Origin: Phymorhynchus buccinoides
Taxonomy: Eukaryota; Mollusca; Gastropoda; Neogastropoda; Raphitomidae
Assembly: GCA_017654935.2 (NCBI GenBank)
Contig: CM065687.1
Span: forward strand, 23,882,625 to 23,946,624
Length of the DNA: 64,000 bases
Direction of reading: 5' to 3'
A program made the position numbers and the translations under genes. The notes under the pieces are model-generated. The model was not told where the DNA came from. It saw only the letters and a program-made list of their open reading frames with translations, and ran no database searches. Positions 11,243-19,849 of the stretch are shown piece after piece (positions within the stretch are counted from its first letter, which is position 1; each line of letters starts with the position of its first letter).

Positions 11243-11791
11243 GTGCGTGTGCGTGTGCGTGCGTGTGTGCGTGTACGTGTGCGCATCACTGAGCATACAT
11301 GCATGTGTGTACATGAACATAATTGCTTATTACTAGTTTTACTTTTAGTTCTACACTACTACATGTACTAGATATTATTATTAGGCAATGTCCACATTTA
11401 TGACAGGAAGAAGTGAAACATAGCCTCTATTTGGGATTTTCTGTCAATGAATTGTCATTCTTGCAAGTTTCATATAATTGATATTGCCAAACTGAATTAC
11501 TACAATTAGTAAAAATATTAATATGTATATTTCCATGCACATGTGCATCATGTGTGTGTGTGTGTGTGTGTGTGCGTGTGCGTGCGTGCGTGTGTGTCTT
11601 AATTTCATAATATATCATATTAAATAATATCATATCATTATGAACAATGATTATCAGTGATATCACCCTTAGATCTTTTCATCTGAACTCTCATTACCTG
11701 TGTCACTGTCCATGTTGCACGCTGCGCAGTTTTGTAGTTTATACACCGTTTTCAATTTTATGTCTCAGTTTCTTTGAGCTTGAAAAGAAAT
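1..11791 (-). CDS. GTSE1: GTSE1-like gene, 5' and middle part (3' end beyond left edge)
   Basis: GTSE1 is a vertebrate-described G2/S-phase-expressed protein that binds microtubules, EB1 and clathrin heavy chain and acts in mitosis; that role is carried over by homology. Eleven coding exons on the minus strand (11698-11713, 10850-10945, 10269-10391, 9982-10039, 8301-8931, 7649-7747, 6429-6557, 5285-5528, 3899-4124, 2860-2970, 200-338) join with matching phases at every GT-AG junction and give 624 codons. The diagnostic block is DEVFDFDLPVSP followed by DDEEVFFGPVGFTEKCIAAG, the conserved N-terminal GTSE1 signature. Other motifs are an LIDL clathrin-box-like motif (residues 12-15), a KEN box (30-32) and an SGIP EB-binding motif (about 405-408). 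The rest is low-complexity, Ser/Pro/Ala-rich and probably disordered. Human GTSE1 is about 720-740 residues, so a C-terminal part is missing to the left. The start ATG at 11713 is the first in the exon. The 5'UTR seems to continue to an acceptor at 11792-11793, so an upstream non-coding exon is expected but was not found. Confidence 0.85.
200..338 (-). CDS. GTSE1: GTSE1 exon 11 (last exon in window)
   Basis: It encodes PMSVGSSSSSVSKRSLASSS and then a segment ending SRLARSRRISGAK with donor GTAAGG at 198-199. Phase 2 in, 0 out. The acceptor lies at the end of a short GT run. Further exons must lie to the left of the window. Confidence 0.72.
370..1530. repeat. 81-bp minisatellite, about 14 units
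   Basis: Tandem units contain GTACAGTACAGTCAGTAKAGG, a GGGACATAGGGCTGKGGATA segment, and CAGTCAGTCACAAGCCACTT. The left units vary (AGCAGG versus ATAGG, small deletions), while units from about 1139 to 1530 are almost identical, which suggests recent homogenisation at the right side. It lies in the GTSE1 intron between exons 10 and 11. The long ORFs here are by-products of the period being divisible by three. Confidence 0.95.
1943..2164 (-). mobile_element. LINE ORF2 C-terminal fragment
   Basis: The minus-strand frame reads RRTKQKARKIANDTSHVLN, then LLPSGRRFKTFKVNSRAQKS and FIPRSIHLLN. The LPSGRR...SFIPRSIHLLN pattern is the conserved end of many non-LTR retrotransposon polyproteins. Only the last ~70 codons are present, as expected for a 5'-truncated insertion. 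TTTATTATCTCTCAAGGAGA at about 1650 is a likely part of its 3'UTR; a similar string occurs at 30616-30640. Confidence 0.7.
2860..2970 (-). CDS. GTSE1: GTSE1 exon 10 (basic segment)
   Basis: It encodes SSSSVCGSTPGSMKKKLSLL followed by PMSSKRRSGASSLPPP. The Lys/Arg clusters separated by Ser/Pro resemble the microtubule-binding basic half of GTSE1. The acceptor is GTGTTCAG, the donor GTGAGA, phase 2 in and 2 out. Confidence 0.72.
3899..4124 (-). CDS. GTSE1: GTSE1 exon 9 (internal 22-residue tandem duplication)
   Basis: An Ala-rich exon. The unit GSSGGGNMQCPSTPAAPK plus an Ala run occurs twice in a row with a 66-nt period, in frame. It ends LSGSEASTPAKSS and then a GTAAGT donor. Phase 1 in, 2 out. 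The duplication lengthens a disordered stretch without breaking the frame. Confidence 0.72.
5003..5255. mobile_element. piggyBac-like MITE, TTAACCCTTTCGCCGCCA family, copy 1
   Basis: It opens TTAACCCTTTCGCCGCCAGCC and closes with the inverse, ATTGGCGGTGAAAAGGTTA. Terminal CCCTTT inside TTAA targets is typical of piggyBac-type elements. Other copies are at 27009-27256, 55230-55456, and relatives at 55582-55797 and 34837-35276. It is non-coding and lies in the GTSE1 intron between exons 8 and 9. Confidence 0.75.
5285..5528 (-). CDS. GTSE1: GTSE1 exon 8 (SxIP EB-binding motif)
   Basis: It starts QSGVEKVADPPAAAASS and then SRKSSGIPKGLATK. SGIP with flanking Lys/Arg and Ser fits the SxIP class of EB1-binding motifs, which suits a microtubule plus-end function. 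The rest is Ala/Gln/Leu-rich and GC-rich. The acceptor is CTGTGCAG, the donor CCTC|GTGAGT, phase 0 in and 1 out. Confidence 0.75.
5457..5468 (-). other. SxIP (SGIP) EB-binding motif in GTSE1 exon 8
   Basis: The codons AGC GGC ATC CCC encode SGIP inside RKSSGIPKGL. SxIP in a basic, Ser-rich disordered context is the established EB1/EB3 recognition motif. Confidence 0.6.
5958..6480. repeat. 220-bp tandem duplication across the exon 7 splice donor
   Basis: The unit starting AAATGTTATG at 6041 repeats at 6261, and an older partial copy (CCTTTTACATTCCAACATTC) begins at about 5958. Within the first unit, 6210-6258 on the minus strand is a near-copy of the last ~49 bp of GTSE1 exon 7, including its AAG|GTTCTG donor. 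Confidence 0.85.
6429..6557 (-). CDS. GTSE1: GTSE1 exon 7 (3' boundary tandemly duplicated)
   Basis: It encodes 43 residues starting AGPLGSSLKRLGGGGGG and ending TRIGLHRAHSFDVK. Phase 0 at both ends, acceptor GAGCAG, donor AAG|GTTCTG. The donor end of this exon is copied in a 220-bp tandem unit immediately downstream in the gene (see 5958-6480). A six-glycine run makes the middle low-complexity. Confidence 0.65.
6843..7224. repeat. Perfect 126-bp triplication
   Basis: The unit AAAGGTCTTGGTTGTATTTA... begins at 6843, 6969 and 7095 and I see no differences between copies. It sits in the GTSE1 intron between exons 6 and 7. Identity implies a very recent event, or an assembly or collapse issue. 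Confidence 0.92.
7361..7547. mobile_element. Palindromic MITE TACAGTGGAACCTCCCTTAT, copy 1
   Basis: The ends TACAGTGGAACCTCCCTTAT and ATAAGGGAGGTTCCACTGTA are inverse; the TA target and CAGTGGAAC termini resemble pogo/Tigger-type Tc1-mariner MITEs. The interior repeats CTTATAAGACCCCTCC. Relatives are at 36680-36737 (partial), 40966-41130, 53950-54741 (interrupted) and 57593-57703. Confidence 0.85.
7649..7747 (-). CDS. GTSE1: GTSE1 exon 6
   Basis: It encodes 33 residues starting EVGESSEDQGNAEHH and ending SLQLPRA. Phase 0 at both ends, acceptor TTTCCAG, donor GTATGT. It is acidic and then Ser/Pro-rich, with no recognised fold. Confidence 0.7.
8301..8931 (-). CDS. GTSE1: GTSE1 exon 5 (EVFFGPVG core block)
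   Basis: This is the longest coding exon. It starts SAKEEGTGEAKGDDEEVFFG and continues PVGFTEKCIAAGV, the best-conserved GTSE1 block, followed by a short helical segment (DQMAELAKEAYSVACRIALM) that matches the position of the 'VEVYKEAHLLALHIE' type helix in vertebrates. The rest is Ser/Arg-rich with basic clusters (SPRKRRRYS), possible nuclear or microtubule-binding sequence. It ends in NLARPK with donor GTACCT. Confidence 0.88.
9594..9815. mobile_element. MITE CAGGGCTCCCAGGGACC, copy 1
   Basis: It starts CAGGGCTCCCAGGGACCCC and ends TGGGAGCCCTG, with a G/C-block interior (TAGGACCCTTTATACTGTA). ATACA occurs on both sides, offset by one base. The same element occurs inverted at 34971-35188 and again at 57113-57332. 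Confidence 0.82.
9982..10039 (-). CDS. GTSE1: GTSE1 exon 4 (FDFDLP motif)
   Basis: It encodes DVQLIDDEVFDFDLPVSPE. FDFDL is the conserved start of vertebrate GTSE1, and the LIDD just before it resembles a further LID-type motif. The acceptor follows TGGGACAG and the donor is GTAGGC, phase 1 in and 2 out. Confidence 0.85.
10269..10391 (-). CDS. GTSE1: GTSE1 exon 3
   Basis: It encodes a charged Ser/Asp/Lys-rich stretch starting EPIEVTRKASQSDSKSD. The acceptor is TTTTCCAG and the donor GTATAA, phase 1 in and 1 out. No domain is recognised; this is probably a disordered linker. Confidence 0.7.
10850..10945 (-). CDS. GTSE1: GTSE1 exon 2 (LIDL motif, KEN box)
   Basis: It encodes GCAVGILIDLSEPVP and then a segment with GEDKENSAP. 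LIDL is the clathrin-box-like motif type known in GTSE1; here it lies at residues 12-15, at the N terminus. KEN at residues 30-32 is a candidate APC/C degron. The acceptor is TTTCCTCAG and the donor GTAGCA, phase 1 in and 1 out. Confidence 0.75.
11036..11282. repeat. CA and GT/GC microsatellites in GTSE1 intron 1
   Basis: A short (CA)n at 11036-11078 and a (GT)n with GC interruptions at about 11197-11282. A further GT array lies at 11552-11598. Confidence 0.9.
11698..11791 (-). CDS. GTSE1: GTSE1 exon 1 coding part (11698-11713) plus 5'UTR
   Basis: ATG at 11713 opens M-D-S-D-T and the exon ends after one base of the next codon at a GT donor (11696-11697). The bases from 11714 to 11791 look like 5'UTR, preceded by a TTTGTTTCAG-type acceptor. 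The codon split completes in frame with the next exon. Confidence 0.7.
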
Positions 11792-12290
11792 CTGAAACAA
11801 ACTGAAAGGTGTAAAAAGTTAGTGACAATTCCTATCAGTGTAGAAAGTGTAACAGGGACAAATAATATAAAATCATAACATAAAATCTAGTGCAAAAATT
11901 ACGTGGTGAACCAGGGCTTGCACCAACAGAAGATTAAATATCTAGGGAATTAGGGGTCATAGGTCAAAGTAGCGGTAAATGTAGGGCAGGAGCTGTGCTA
12001 GTCAGGGTTTGTCCCCAGTGAGCACTTCGCTAGCCAAATACTGCGAAATAAAGGCCTATGGTCAACTTTTCAAAGCTGTCAACACCACCAGACAGTAGGC
12101 TTACATTACACTTTACAGTAGAGACCGTAGGTCATTCTCAGAAACATGTGCTGTTTTTGTGACATAGACCTTGAAAAATAAATGTCATTGGAAATTTATG
12201 CCTTTTTGTCACACATTAGAGTACTTTAGCATAAACCTTATTCTGTTGAAAAAATTACGAATGATCAATTTGTTTTCTTGTATTTGCTAT
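11792..12290. other. Intergenic sequence upstream of the GTSE1 start
   Basis: AT-rich, with no ORF, RNA or repeat I recognise. It should contain a GTSE1 5'UTR intron if the acceptor at 11792-11793 is used, so the true promoter may lie further right. Confidence 0.5.
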
Positions 12291-13870
12291 TTTTAGCCAT
12301 GTCACGGTTGTGACATGGAAACCAAAAGTAGTATAAAGAAGTCTTTTCAGATAGAATACCAAACAAAAAACACTCTAAAATGTCTTTATATGCATTTATA
12401 AAACAAACCCAACAATTAGAAGTATGACAATCACTGACAAAGTACATTTTTAGCTTATTTTTTAATGACACTCTAAGAAAGTTTTGTATGCTCGGATTCA
12501 GTTTATTTTTTAGCCAAATAACCACAGCAAGTACCACAAATTAGAGTTAACTTTAACCACACAATCATATTCATAACACAAAGCAATTGTCTTTACACAA
12601 TAATGGAAGTTATTGCATTTTAATACTTAATAGAAGTAATATGTTATGGTTGTAACATGGAATCCGTTATGGTTGTGACATGGAATCCAACATTTGAAAA
12701 CTGAACATAAACAACTGTAAACATGGTAAAATGAGTAAAAAACAAAAGAACTGACAATAGAACAATGCAATTAACACAGATGTAACATTTGAAGCCTCTT
12801 AACAAGTATATAAGTAACACATTTATCAGTTCTGTTTTAGGTTAGTGACGGTTGTGACACGGAAACCGTGACGGTTGTGACGTGGAATCCAATATTTTAA
12901 AACTGAATTTAATAAATATAACTAAGGATAGGAAAATGAGTAAAAAGCAAAAGAAATGGCAATTGGACAATGCAGTTAACATAAAATCTAACAATTGAAT
13001 CCTCTTAACAAGTATATGTAACGTTTTTATTAGTTCTGTTTAAGTTGTGACATGGAAACCGTTACGGTTGTGACGTGGAATCCCACATTTTAAAACTGAA
13101 TATAGACAACTGTAAATATGGCAAAAATTAGTAAAAAGCAAAAGAACTGCAAGAGAACAATGCAATTAACACAAATTTATATCATTTGAAGCCTCTTAAC
13201 AAGTATATAAGTAACACATTTATCAGTTCTGTTTTAGGTTAGTGACGGTTGTGACACGGAAACCGTGACGGTTGTGACGTGGAATCCAATATTTTAAAAC
13301 TGAATTTAATAAATATAACAAAGGATAGGAAAATGAGTAAAAAGCAAAAGAAATGGCAATTGGACAATGCAGTTAACATAAAATCTAACAATTGAATCCT
13401 CTTAACAAGTATATGTAACGTTTTTATTAGTTCTGTTTAAGTTGTGACATGGAAACCGTTACGGTTGTGACGTGGAATCCCACATTTTAAAACTGAATAT
13501 AGACAACTGTAAATATGGCAAAAATTAGTAAAAAGCAAAAGAACTGCAAGAGAACAATGCAATTAACACAAATTTATATCATTTGAAGCCTCTTAACACA
13601 TATATGTAACACTTTTATTAGTTCTGTTTTAGGTTGGTGATGGTTGTGACGTGGAACCTAAAGGGACATCAGAAATATGGCCCCAAAAATCAGTACAAAA
13701 CACTGTTTTACATTAATTTCAGCATCATTTATGAGGTAAAATTATTTTTTTAAGCACACTGTGTGCAATCAAACAACAAAATAATAAATAAAAGGTCTCA
13801 TCCACCTTGAGTCATGCAGCCATCAGCAACTGTGACGGTTGTGACATCAAGGAAAAGGGTGGAAGCCAAA
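12290..13870. repeat. Tandem array with GTGACGGTTGTGAC-type motif (397-bp higher-order unit)
   Basis: The segment TTTTAGGTTAGTGACGGTTG starts at 12835 and again at 13232 (397-bp period), and each unit is made of two related ~190-bp halves that carry GTTGTGACATGGAAACCGTT and GGTTGTGACGTGGAATCC. Single or diverged motif copies extend to 12300 and 13840. There is no coding capacity. Confidence 0.85.
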
Positions 13871-14120
13871 GTATGCCAGTCTGTGTCACTGTGTGCTTCT
13901 AGCGGGAAAAGCTGCATGCCAGAGATGTTTTAGGTCAAGGCCAAGTGCCCTGCATCCAAATCTTGGTGGGTAAGACTTATGAACTTATGAAGAGAAGAAA
14001 TTGACTGGGTATTTTATAGGCTGGATGTGGGTGGGGGAGGGTTTAGTAAGGTTTTAGTGAGATATAAGGTATCTGGAGGAAGGAGGAAGTCATGCACGAC
14101 CATTAAAGCCACAACAGGAG

Positions 14121-14185
14121 TATAAAAGGAGAAAGGCGCGAGGCGCGCTCAGCATTTGAACCACTGCAGGCCACAGAAGTGAGTT
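14121..14185 (+). promoter_or_regulatory. TATA-box promoter-like sequence followed by a splice donor
   Basis: TATAAAAGG at 14121 is followed about 30 bp downstream by TCAGCATTTG (initiator-like, about 14150) and then AGAA|GTGAGT at 14175-14184, a strong splice donor. A second donor-like AAAG|GTATGT occurs at about 14350. No downstream plus-strand gene is recognised; it could be an LTR-type or lncRNA promoter. Confidence 0.35.
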
Positions 14186-14366
14186 TTCCCTCTTCTCCCC
14201 TATTGTGCAAGGAAGCAGGCTTCGCGTGCCGCATCAGATGTGTCGGATTAGCATTACCCGATTCTAGGGATCGGTTGATAGGCCTTTAACTAGTTTAAGT
14301 GCCCCAGTTCAGCCTGGGGCCCCCGGGCCCCACATGATGCATGCAGAAAAAGGTATGTATTTATTC

Positions 14367-14615
14367 TTCTTCTTCAATCACTCAGTTTCCTGTCAATTAT
14401 GAGCGCAGATGCATCATGCTGCCATCATCCTAAGTAAGAAATAATTAGGCCCAGCATGTCCAACTTCGGCTGGAGGAAATCTTTTGAAAGTGTTTCTTGA
14501 AAAAAGGCAGAAGAATGGACCGGAAAGGCAGAAATATAGATGACAGCAAGCAAAGGGAAAAGGCAGAGTCAAAGAGAGTGACAGATTAATTAGAAGTTAC
14601 AAGCAAAGAACTTCC
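14367..14615 (+). repeat. Dispersed repeat R1 (GGCCCAGCATG...ACTTCGGCTG), copy 1
   Basis: It contains TTAGGCCCAGCATGTCCAAC, AAAAAAGGCAGAAGAATGGACC and AAAGAGAGTGACAGATTA. Two more copies form an inverted pair at 50600-51140. Its length of about 250 bp fits a SINE, but I cannot see a clear tRNA head. Confidence 0.7.
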
Positions 14616-14837
14616 AGGTGGGGGACCATGAGGGGGGGGGGGGGGGGATGTATTTGAGTCATGCACGATCGTCATACAATCGACGACGGATAAGCGAAAG
14701 TGCCAGGGGAGATATATTTAGAATTTTGCTTATCCGAATTTTGCTTATCCGTTGCAATGCTTTAGCGAAAACCCTTATAATAAACAACCTGGAATTTGCC
14801 ACAGAAAAACTCAAAATTTGAGGGGAAAAGACTGAAT

Positions 14838-15158
14838 TCACATTGGTACACGACTCGTGATAAAACCCTGATTTAAAAGGTATCTTGCGAGCGCACTGTG
14901 CGAAATTTTGAAGTCCACGTTGCAGTACTTGCAATGTGCATGCTTGTCTCCCAAACGCAAACTTGTTATTCCTGGCACTTTCAAATACTTTTGAGAAAAC
15001 ATATGCTTCACTTTTGGCCGTTTCACCCTATCACTGCTGTCGCTTGTCGAAGATTTCTGGCGCTTGCCGCCTGAGGTTGACTTGCCTGACGACATGTTTG
15101 GCGCAAAACTACAATCTCTGCCAACAAGAAATACTATCATTGGTTGAGGGGGGTCCAC
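14838..15158 (-). pseudogene. Transposon-derived fragment with half of a BED-like zinc finger
   Basis: A 106-codon minus-strand ORF has a basic stretch (GGKRQKSS, RVKRPKVKH) followed by HAHCKYCNVDFKISHSA. The C-x2-C-x-DF-x-I-x-H pattern resembles the first half of BED/hAT-associated zinc fingers; the expected distal His residues are lost after a frame change. The flanking TTGCTTATCCG repeats (14660-14760) support a DNA-transposon remnant. Confidence 0.4.
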
Positions 15159-15349
15159 GGATCAATGAAAAATCGCGTCTCAGAACTCCAAGGTTTCGGT
15201 CAACCCTTGCGTCTTTTCATACAAACGGAAACAATAGACATTTTTTCGAAATCCCAGGATTTTCAGCGTTCACCCGGAATTTATTATTATTCACAGAATT
15301 TTTGCAAATTCCTGGGATAATTCCGGCAAAACCGGGAGGGTAAACAGGT

Positions 15350-15440
15350 CTGAACAAGGCTGGGCCCAGGACTGATCCTTGGGGTACTCCTGACCCTACA
15401 CTAACAGCCTCTGACTTAGCGTTCAGCTAAGGATTCCCAC
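15350..15440 (-). mobile_element. LINE reverse transcriptase remnant (GVPQGSVLGP)
   Basis: The minus-strand translation reads AKSEAVSVGSGVPQGSVLGP then ALF. GVPQGSVLGP-LF is RT motif 4 of non-LTR retrotransposons. The frame is broken upstream (stop at about 15427), so this is a degraded piece. Confidence 0.7.
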
Positions 15441-15449
15441 TGCAGCTGC

Positions 15450-18120
15450 TATAACATTGCACCGACACTCGAGGTGTTTCTATTCTAATCTATGCCTGTT
15501 GAGGACAAACACTGAAACAGGTCTCACTGCTCTGCAATCCATGGATTTTTTCAAGTCGAGCCTGTTGCTAGTGATGTGCATAAAAACTTTTTTTTAAGCG
15601 ATTCCCATTGCAATGGTGATAAAATTGGCGAAAAATAGTTAACTTGGAGCAAAGATGTGTTGTCTGTCAATTATTTGCAAAAGGAGGCGCGATTTTTTGA
15701 AATATTATTCTATTTTTTCATTCATGAGTCATAGAAAAGTTTGTGACACTGCTTTCTTCCAAGAATCAAGGCGATTGAAAGTTCGACAGAACTCAATTGA
15801 TTTACAAAAAGTGAGCATTTACAGATAAGAGTGCGGGTTGTGGAAATTATGTGTAGCAGATTTGAGAAAAGAACTACTTTAATATTGGTTTCTGCATTAA
15901 AAATGATCCATGAATCGAGCAAAAAATCTATTTCCACTTTATGAATGGCTTCTTTCACGTTACATCACGTCGCGAGCGAGAGAATGAGAATATTGAGATC
16001 GCCCTGTGCAGACGATCATTTTTGAAACAGACTAAAATAAAATTTCAAAAACACATGATCGGATAAATTGTGCATTATGATATATATACTTACATTTATA
16101 GGGTCGAAGCAAACGTAAGTATAAGATTATTCGTATGAAGCAAAATAATGCTTTGAATAAACGCTAAATTCAGCAAAGGATGCCAGTTTACCGATGAGTC
16201 GTGCAACTAGGCCGAGCCATTTCACATCGACGGAAGTCCTTTGTTAAGAAAGGGAAGCCACTCTTCTTAAAAAAATGTAAACAAACCGCTGCCCAAAGCG
16301 AAGCCATTTTATTTTTGACCGGTAGCTGTCAAGCTTTAATGACAGCAGACAACTGAGCAGCGGAAATTTTCCGTACGTGACAAAAAGATTTACAAAAAGG
16401 ATTGACCAATTTCAATCCCTTCATTTAAACTGTGCTGAAGGCTTAAATTCTGAGCCGACAGCTTTCAAAGTGAACGCTCAGTTTACCGGTGAGTTACCTC
16501 TCTTGAATTACCGTAGATTAGAACGATTTACCCTTCCGCCCAGCTAGCAATCAAAACGATTCCTTCACACCCTCAATGAGTACTTAGTAATTTAATTTTC
16601 TTTGCACAAGCAGAAAGAAATTCTTTCTTTCAAAGTGACCGCCGTGGGAACACGGACAGTTTGATTTTTGAGGTGTTGCAAAAATAATTAATAAATCATT
16701 ACTTAATTCATTACATAATTCAAGGGAGGTAATAAATTACACTTATAAACCTACTGTTGCCAGTCAGTTTTTCAAGTTGAGCCTGTTGCCAGTGATCCCA
16801 GACACTGAGACAGTGAGTCACACTGAGACTTCTTCTTCTTCTTCGCAGTACGTAGCCACAATCAACACACTGATTATTATGCCACAGAACCGGGGAGGTT
16901 CATCCACATATGAGCCTGTCTCATTAGGTCGAGACATGATGGGTGTACTTCAACAAGGCCTTGTAAAATATTTTTGAAATAGTCTCTGACTTATTAATTT
17001 AGTCACTGCATTTGCTTGAATCCCACAGAGCTACTTTTAAGCAAAACATGCTAGAAAAATTGTTTGCATTAAATCATGTAGTACTTAGTTAAACAAAGAC
17101 GAAAATGTGGCAAAAATTCCAAGACAAAAATGGAACATGAGCGCAGCTCATTTGTGTGAGTGTAAATAAATCTATCATAAAAACGAAACTGGATACTGAG
17201 TTGTTGATACATGTTTCTTCATTGCTTAATTTGCATATTCCAGCATAGATTTGGTACTTTGATTGTATTTTATTTAAACTGTGTATGATTGTGACAGATT
17301 TTGTCCGAATAGTGGTTTTTGACGAAAATGCTTGTCGCTTACAAAATCTGCGCATTTAAAGCTATATACAGGGTGATAATACTCTGAAATGGGTGAAAAA
17401 CTATGCACTCACACAGTTAAAACTCTGATTAATCAGTCTGAACGGTCAGACGACTTCGTTTTTGTCCGTCCGGCAACTCAGAACTTTCGTTTTTTCTTAT
17501 CTGCAACATCCATGAAGCAATGCATGATGGGGAAAAACTAAAAGCTTAGTCTCGTGAGAATACGACTTTGCTTTTTCTTCCACCAAAATGGCCGCTTACT
17601 GGGAATTTATGTTGATTTGAATCACTATACTGTACTACGATTTTGTCTTTTGTCACAATCGCAACATTTTGTCACATACGAAACACTTTTTATGCTTAAA
17701 TCAGTTAAAATACGGTTGAAACGTTCTTTTTAGCATTGTTTACATTAGATGGGTTGTGTTTGAGCACAATGGACTGAACTGGTAGAAGCCTTCCATGTAT
17801 AGGATGACGAGTAGCGCCACTGTTCAGTTCGGACCAAAATAACGTTTTTGTCCATGTCACATCCGAACGTTGAAAAGACCATTGATGCGATTTATGGACA
17901 ATTTTAGCATGAAATAGGAAGAAATGATAGAATACTGAATAGTTGTTGTTTTTTAATCCTTTTGGTCAAGGTAAGAGTATCAAATGTTGAAGCTGTCAGT
18001 TATTATTGGGTTTGCCCTAAAACAGCATGTATACGATTGTGACATCTTCAAAGCAGACAAAAAGTCATTCATAGTGAAAAGACTTTCTTGTCTGTGTATT
18101 TTGCTGAAATTATATAATTA
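15450..18120. other. Intergenic, no gene recognised
   Basis: AT-rich sequence with scattered GTCACAATCGC / GTGACA motifs similar to the 12.3-13.9 kb array, and a copy of GCCTGTTGCYAGTGATSYSC at 15559 and 16780. 16729-16782 (TAATAAATTACACTTATAAA...) recurs at 24540-24590. I see no coding sequence. Confidence 0.5.
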
Positions 18121-18695
18121 AATAATGGGCTTCTTTCTCTCCCTCTGTGTGTGTGTATTACATTTTTTATCTTTTATTAAAAAAAAAAAAAAAAAAAAGA
18201 CCTTAAAAGTTTTAAGTTGTTTTTTTTGTTTTGTTTTTTTACTGGTTTGCACATTTTTTGTGAGGGTGGGGGTATGGGGGGGGGGGATCCATCAAGGCCC
18301 TAGCTTGAAGAGAACAACACTGAAAAGAGTTCCCAACACCACCAAAAAGGCTTAGTATAGTGAGAAAATCACTTTAAAATGCTATTTAATAGAAAATATA
18401 ACACTGAATGAACAGGCAAACCCTCTGAGTCTGACAACCCACTCTCCCTCCGGTCAAGTGCTAAAAAGAGAGCAAACTTGACAATTTCCTATGGACAAAC
18501 AAGACACAAGTAGAAAAAAATCAGTGTTCTGAATTGGTGATTTTTAACATGAGTGGCATGAAGTGATGAACTCTCCAACTTCAGTGATTAATTGGATATT
18601 ATGAAAGTCTGAGCCACAAGTGAAGTTGTGATTTTTGTCCACATCAAATCTGTCACATCCGTCACACATCTATTAACCTTTACCGGATCATGCTT

Positions 18696-18900
18696 TTGAC
18701 TACACAGACACGATGACGGGGGTCTTCCACGACCCCTACTCAGCAAAGAGCAAATTCCTAAAGGGATGAGAGGTGTTTATGACTTTATCCCTGTCCGGAT
18801 GACGCGGGTCTCCCATGACCTCTACTTGTCAAAGAGTCACCATGTGTTTATCCCTGTCCGGATGGCGGGGGTCTCCCACGACCCCTACTCAATGCACTGC
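18696..18900. repeat. Degenerate tandem repeat (CCCACGACCCCTACTC units)
   Basis: Three diverged units contain GACGGGGGTCTTCCACGACC-type sequence and TTTATCCCTGTCCGGATG. They abut the LINE fragment on their right and may belong to its 3'UTR. Confidence 0.6.
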
Positions 18901-19124
18901 AGTGCTCTTTAAAGTAGGGGTGCCACAGGCGAGAGCATGTGCAGCAGGCGGGTGTCCTTTGGCTTTGAGGAACTTCCAGACTCCGGCTGCGAAGCTCTCT
19001 GGAGTTCTGGCCTCCACTGCGAGTGTTGGCAGGTCGTTCCACTCTTTGATTGTTCGTGGAAAAAAGGAGCTTTGAGTTTGACGGTACTGCGTCCGACACT
19101 GGGGGATGATGAGCTGGGCAAGCG
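18889..19124 (-). mobile_element. LINE ORF2 C-terminal fragment, SFFPRTIKEWNDLP type
   Basis: The minus-strand frame reads QCRTQYRQTQSSFFPRTIKE and then WNDLPTLAVEARTPESFAA. This is the conserved tail of a non-LTR retrotransposon RT protein and closely matches the plus-strand fragment at 54036-54346 (CRTQYRQASFLPRTIKAWNN), so both come from one family. Confidence 0.75.
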
Positions 19125-19661
19125 TATTCTACAGCAGGACTACAGCAGGACTCACCATGGCCTTATATGCAAGTTCCTTATGCAAGCTGTCAGATCTTTA
19201 ACGGGAGGGGGGAGGGGGAGCATTTTACATTCCAACTCTCAATGAACCAAAACTGAGAACCAACCGCAGTGACAGTCCCCCATGTCCGAGTCACTCACTC
19301 ACTGCCACACTGGGTGACTCAGTCAGTAAATAGTAATCTCCCACTCGCCGTGACTCGGGCTCGATCAGTAAAGAAACTCCCATTCCAAAAAGACTTAAGA
19401 TCATTCTGATGTTTCAACCTAAATGCTAAACAAAATCCAATGTATCGTACGTGTATGGGAAATAATAAATTAATCGATTACCTGCAAACAACAGTTTCTC
19501 TTAGAACACTAGCCTTGACAGCAGTTTCATATTTCGTTCACGGAGGAGTTTGAAATATCACGTGACTTCAAACTTACACATGATTGGATAAACTGCTATT
19601 TCAAGGCTATACACAATGCAGCTAAACACTTTTCTTGCTTTGCTTGTTTTGTTTTCAGGAT

Positions 19662-19662
<1 letters not shown>

Positions 19663-19758
<96 letters not shown>
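19663..19758. repeat. (TG)n array at the 3' end of the LINE
   Basis: About 48 TG units. It is adjacent to three GAACATTT octamers (19758-19780), which look like the terminal 8-bp microsatellite of the minus-strand LINE. Confidence 0.95.
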
Positions 19759-19760
<2 letters not shown>

Positions 19761-19849
19761 CATTTGAACATTTGAACATTGGTTTATTGCCATGAAACCT
19801 AAACAAAGGCTTATAAGGCACAGGTTAAGATTACAAACAACGCAAAATA

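Noticed and set aside
14659..14934. 91-codon minus-strand ORF ending SLIRRRLYDDRA
   Set aside because: It covers the TTGCTTATCCG inverted repeats of a transposon remnant and shows no domain.
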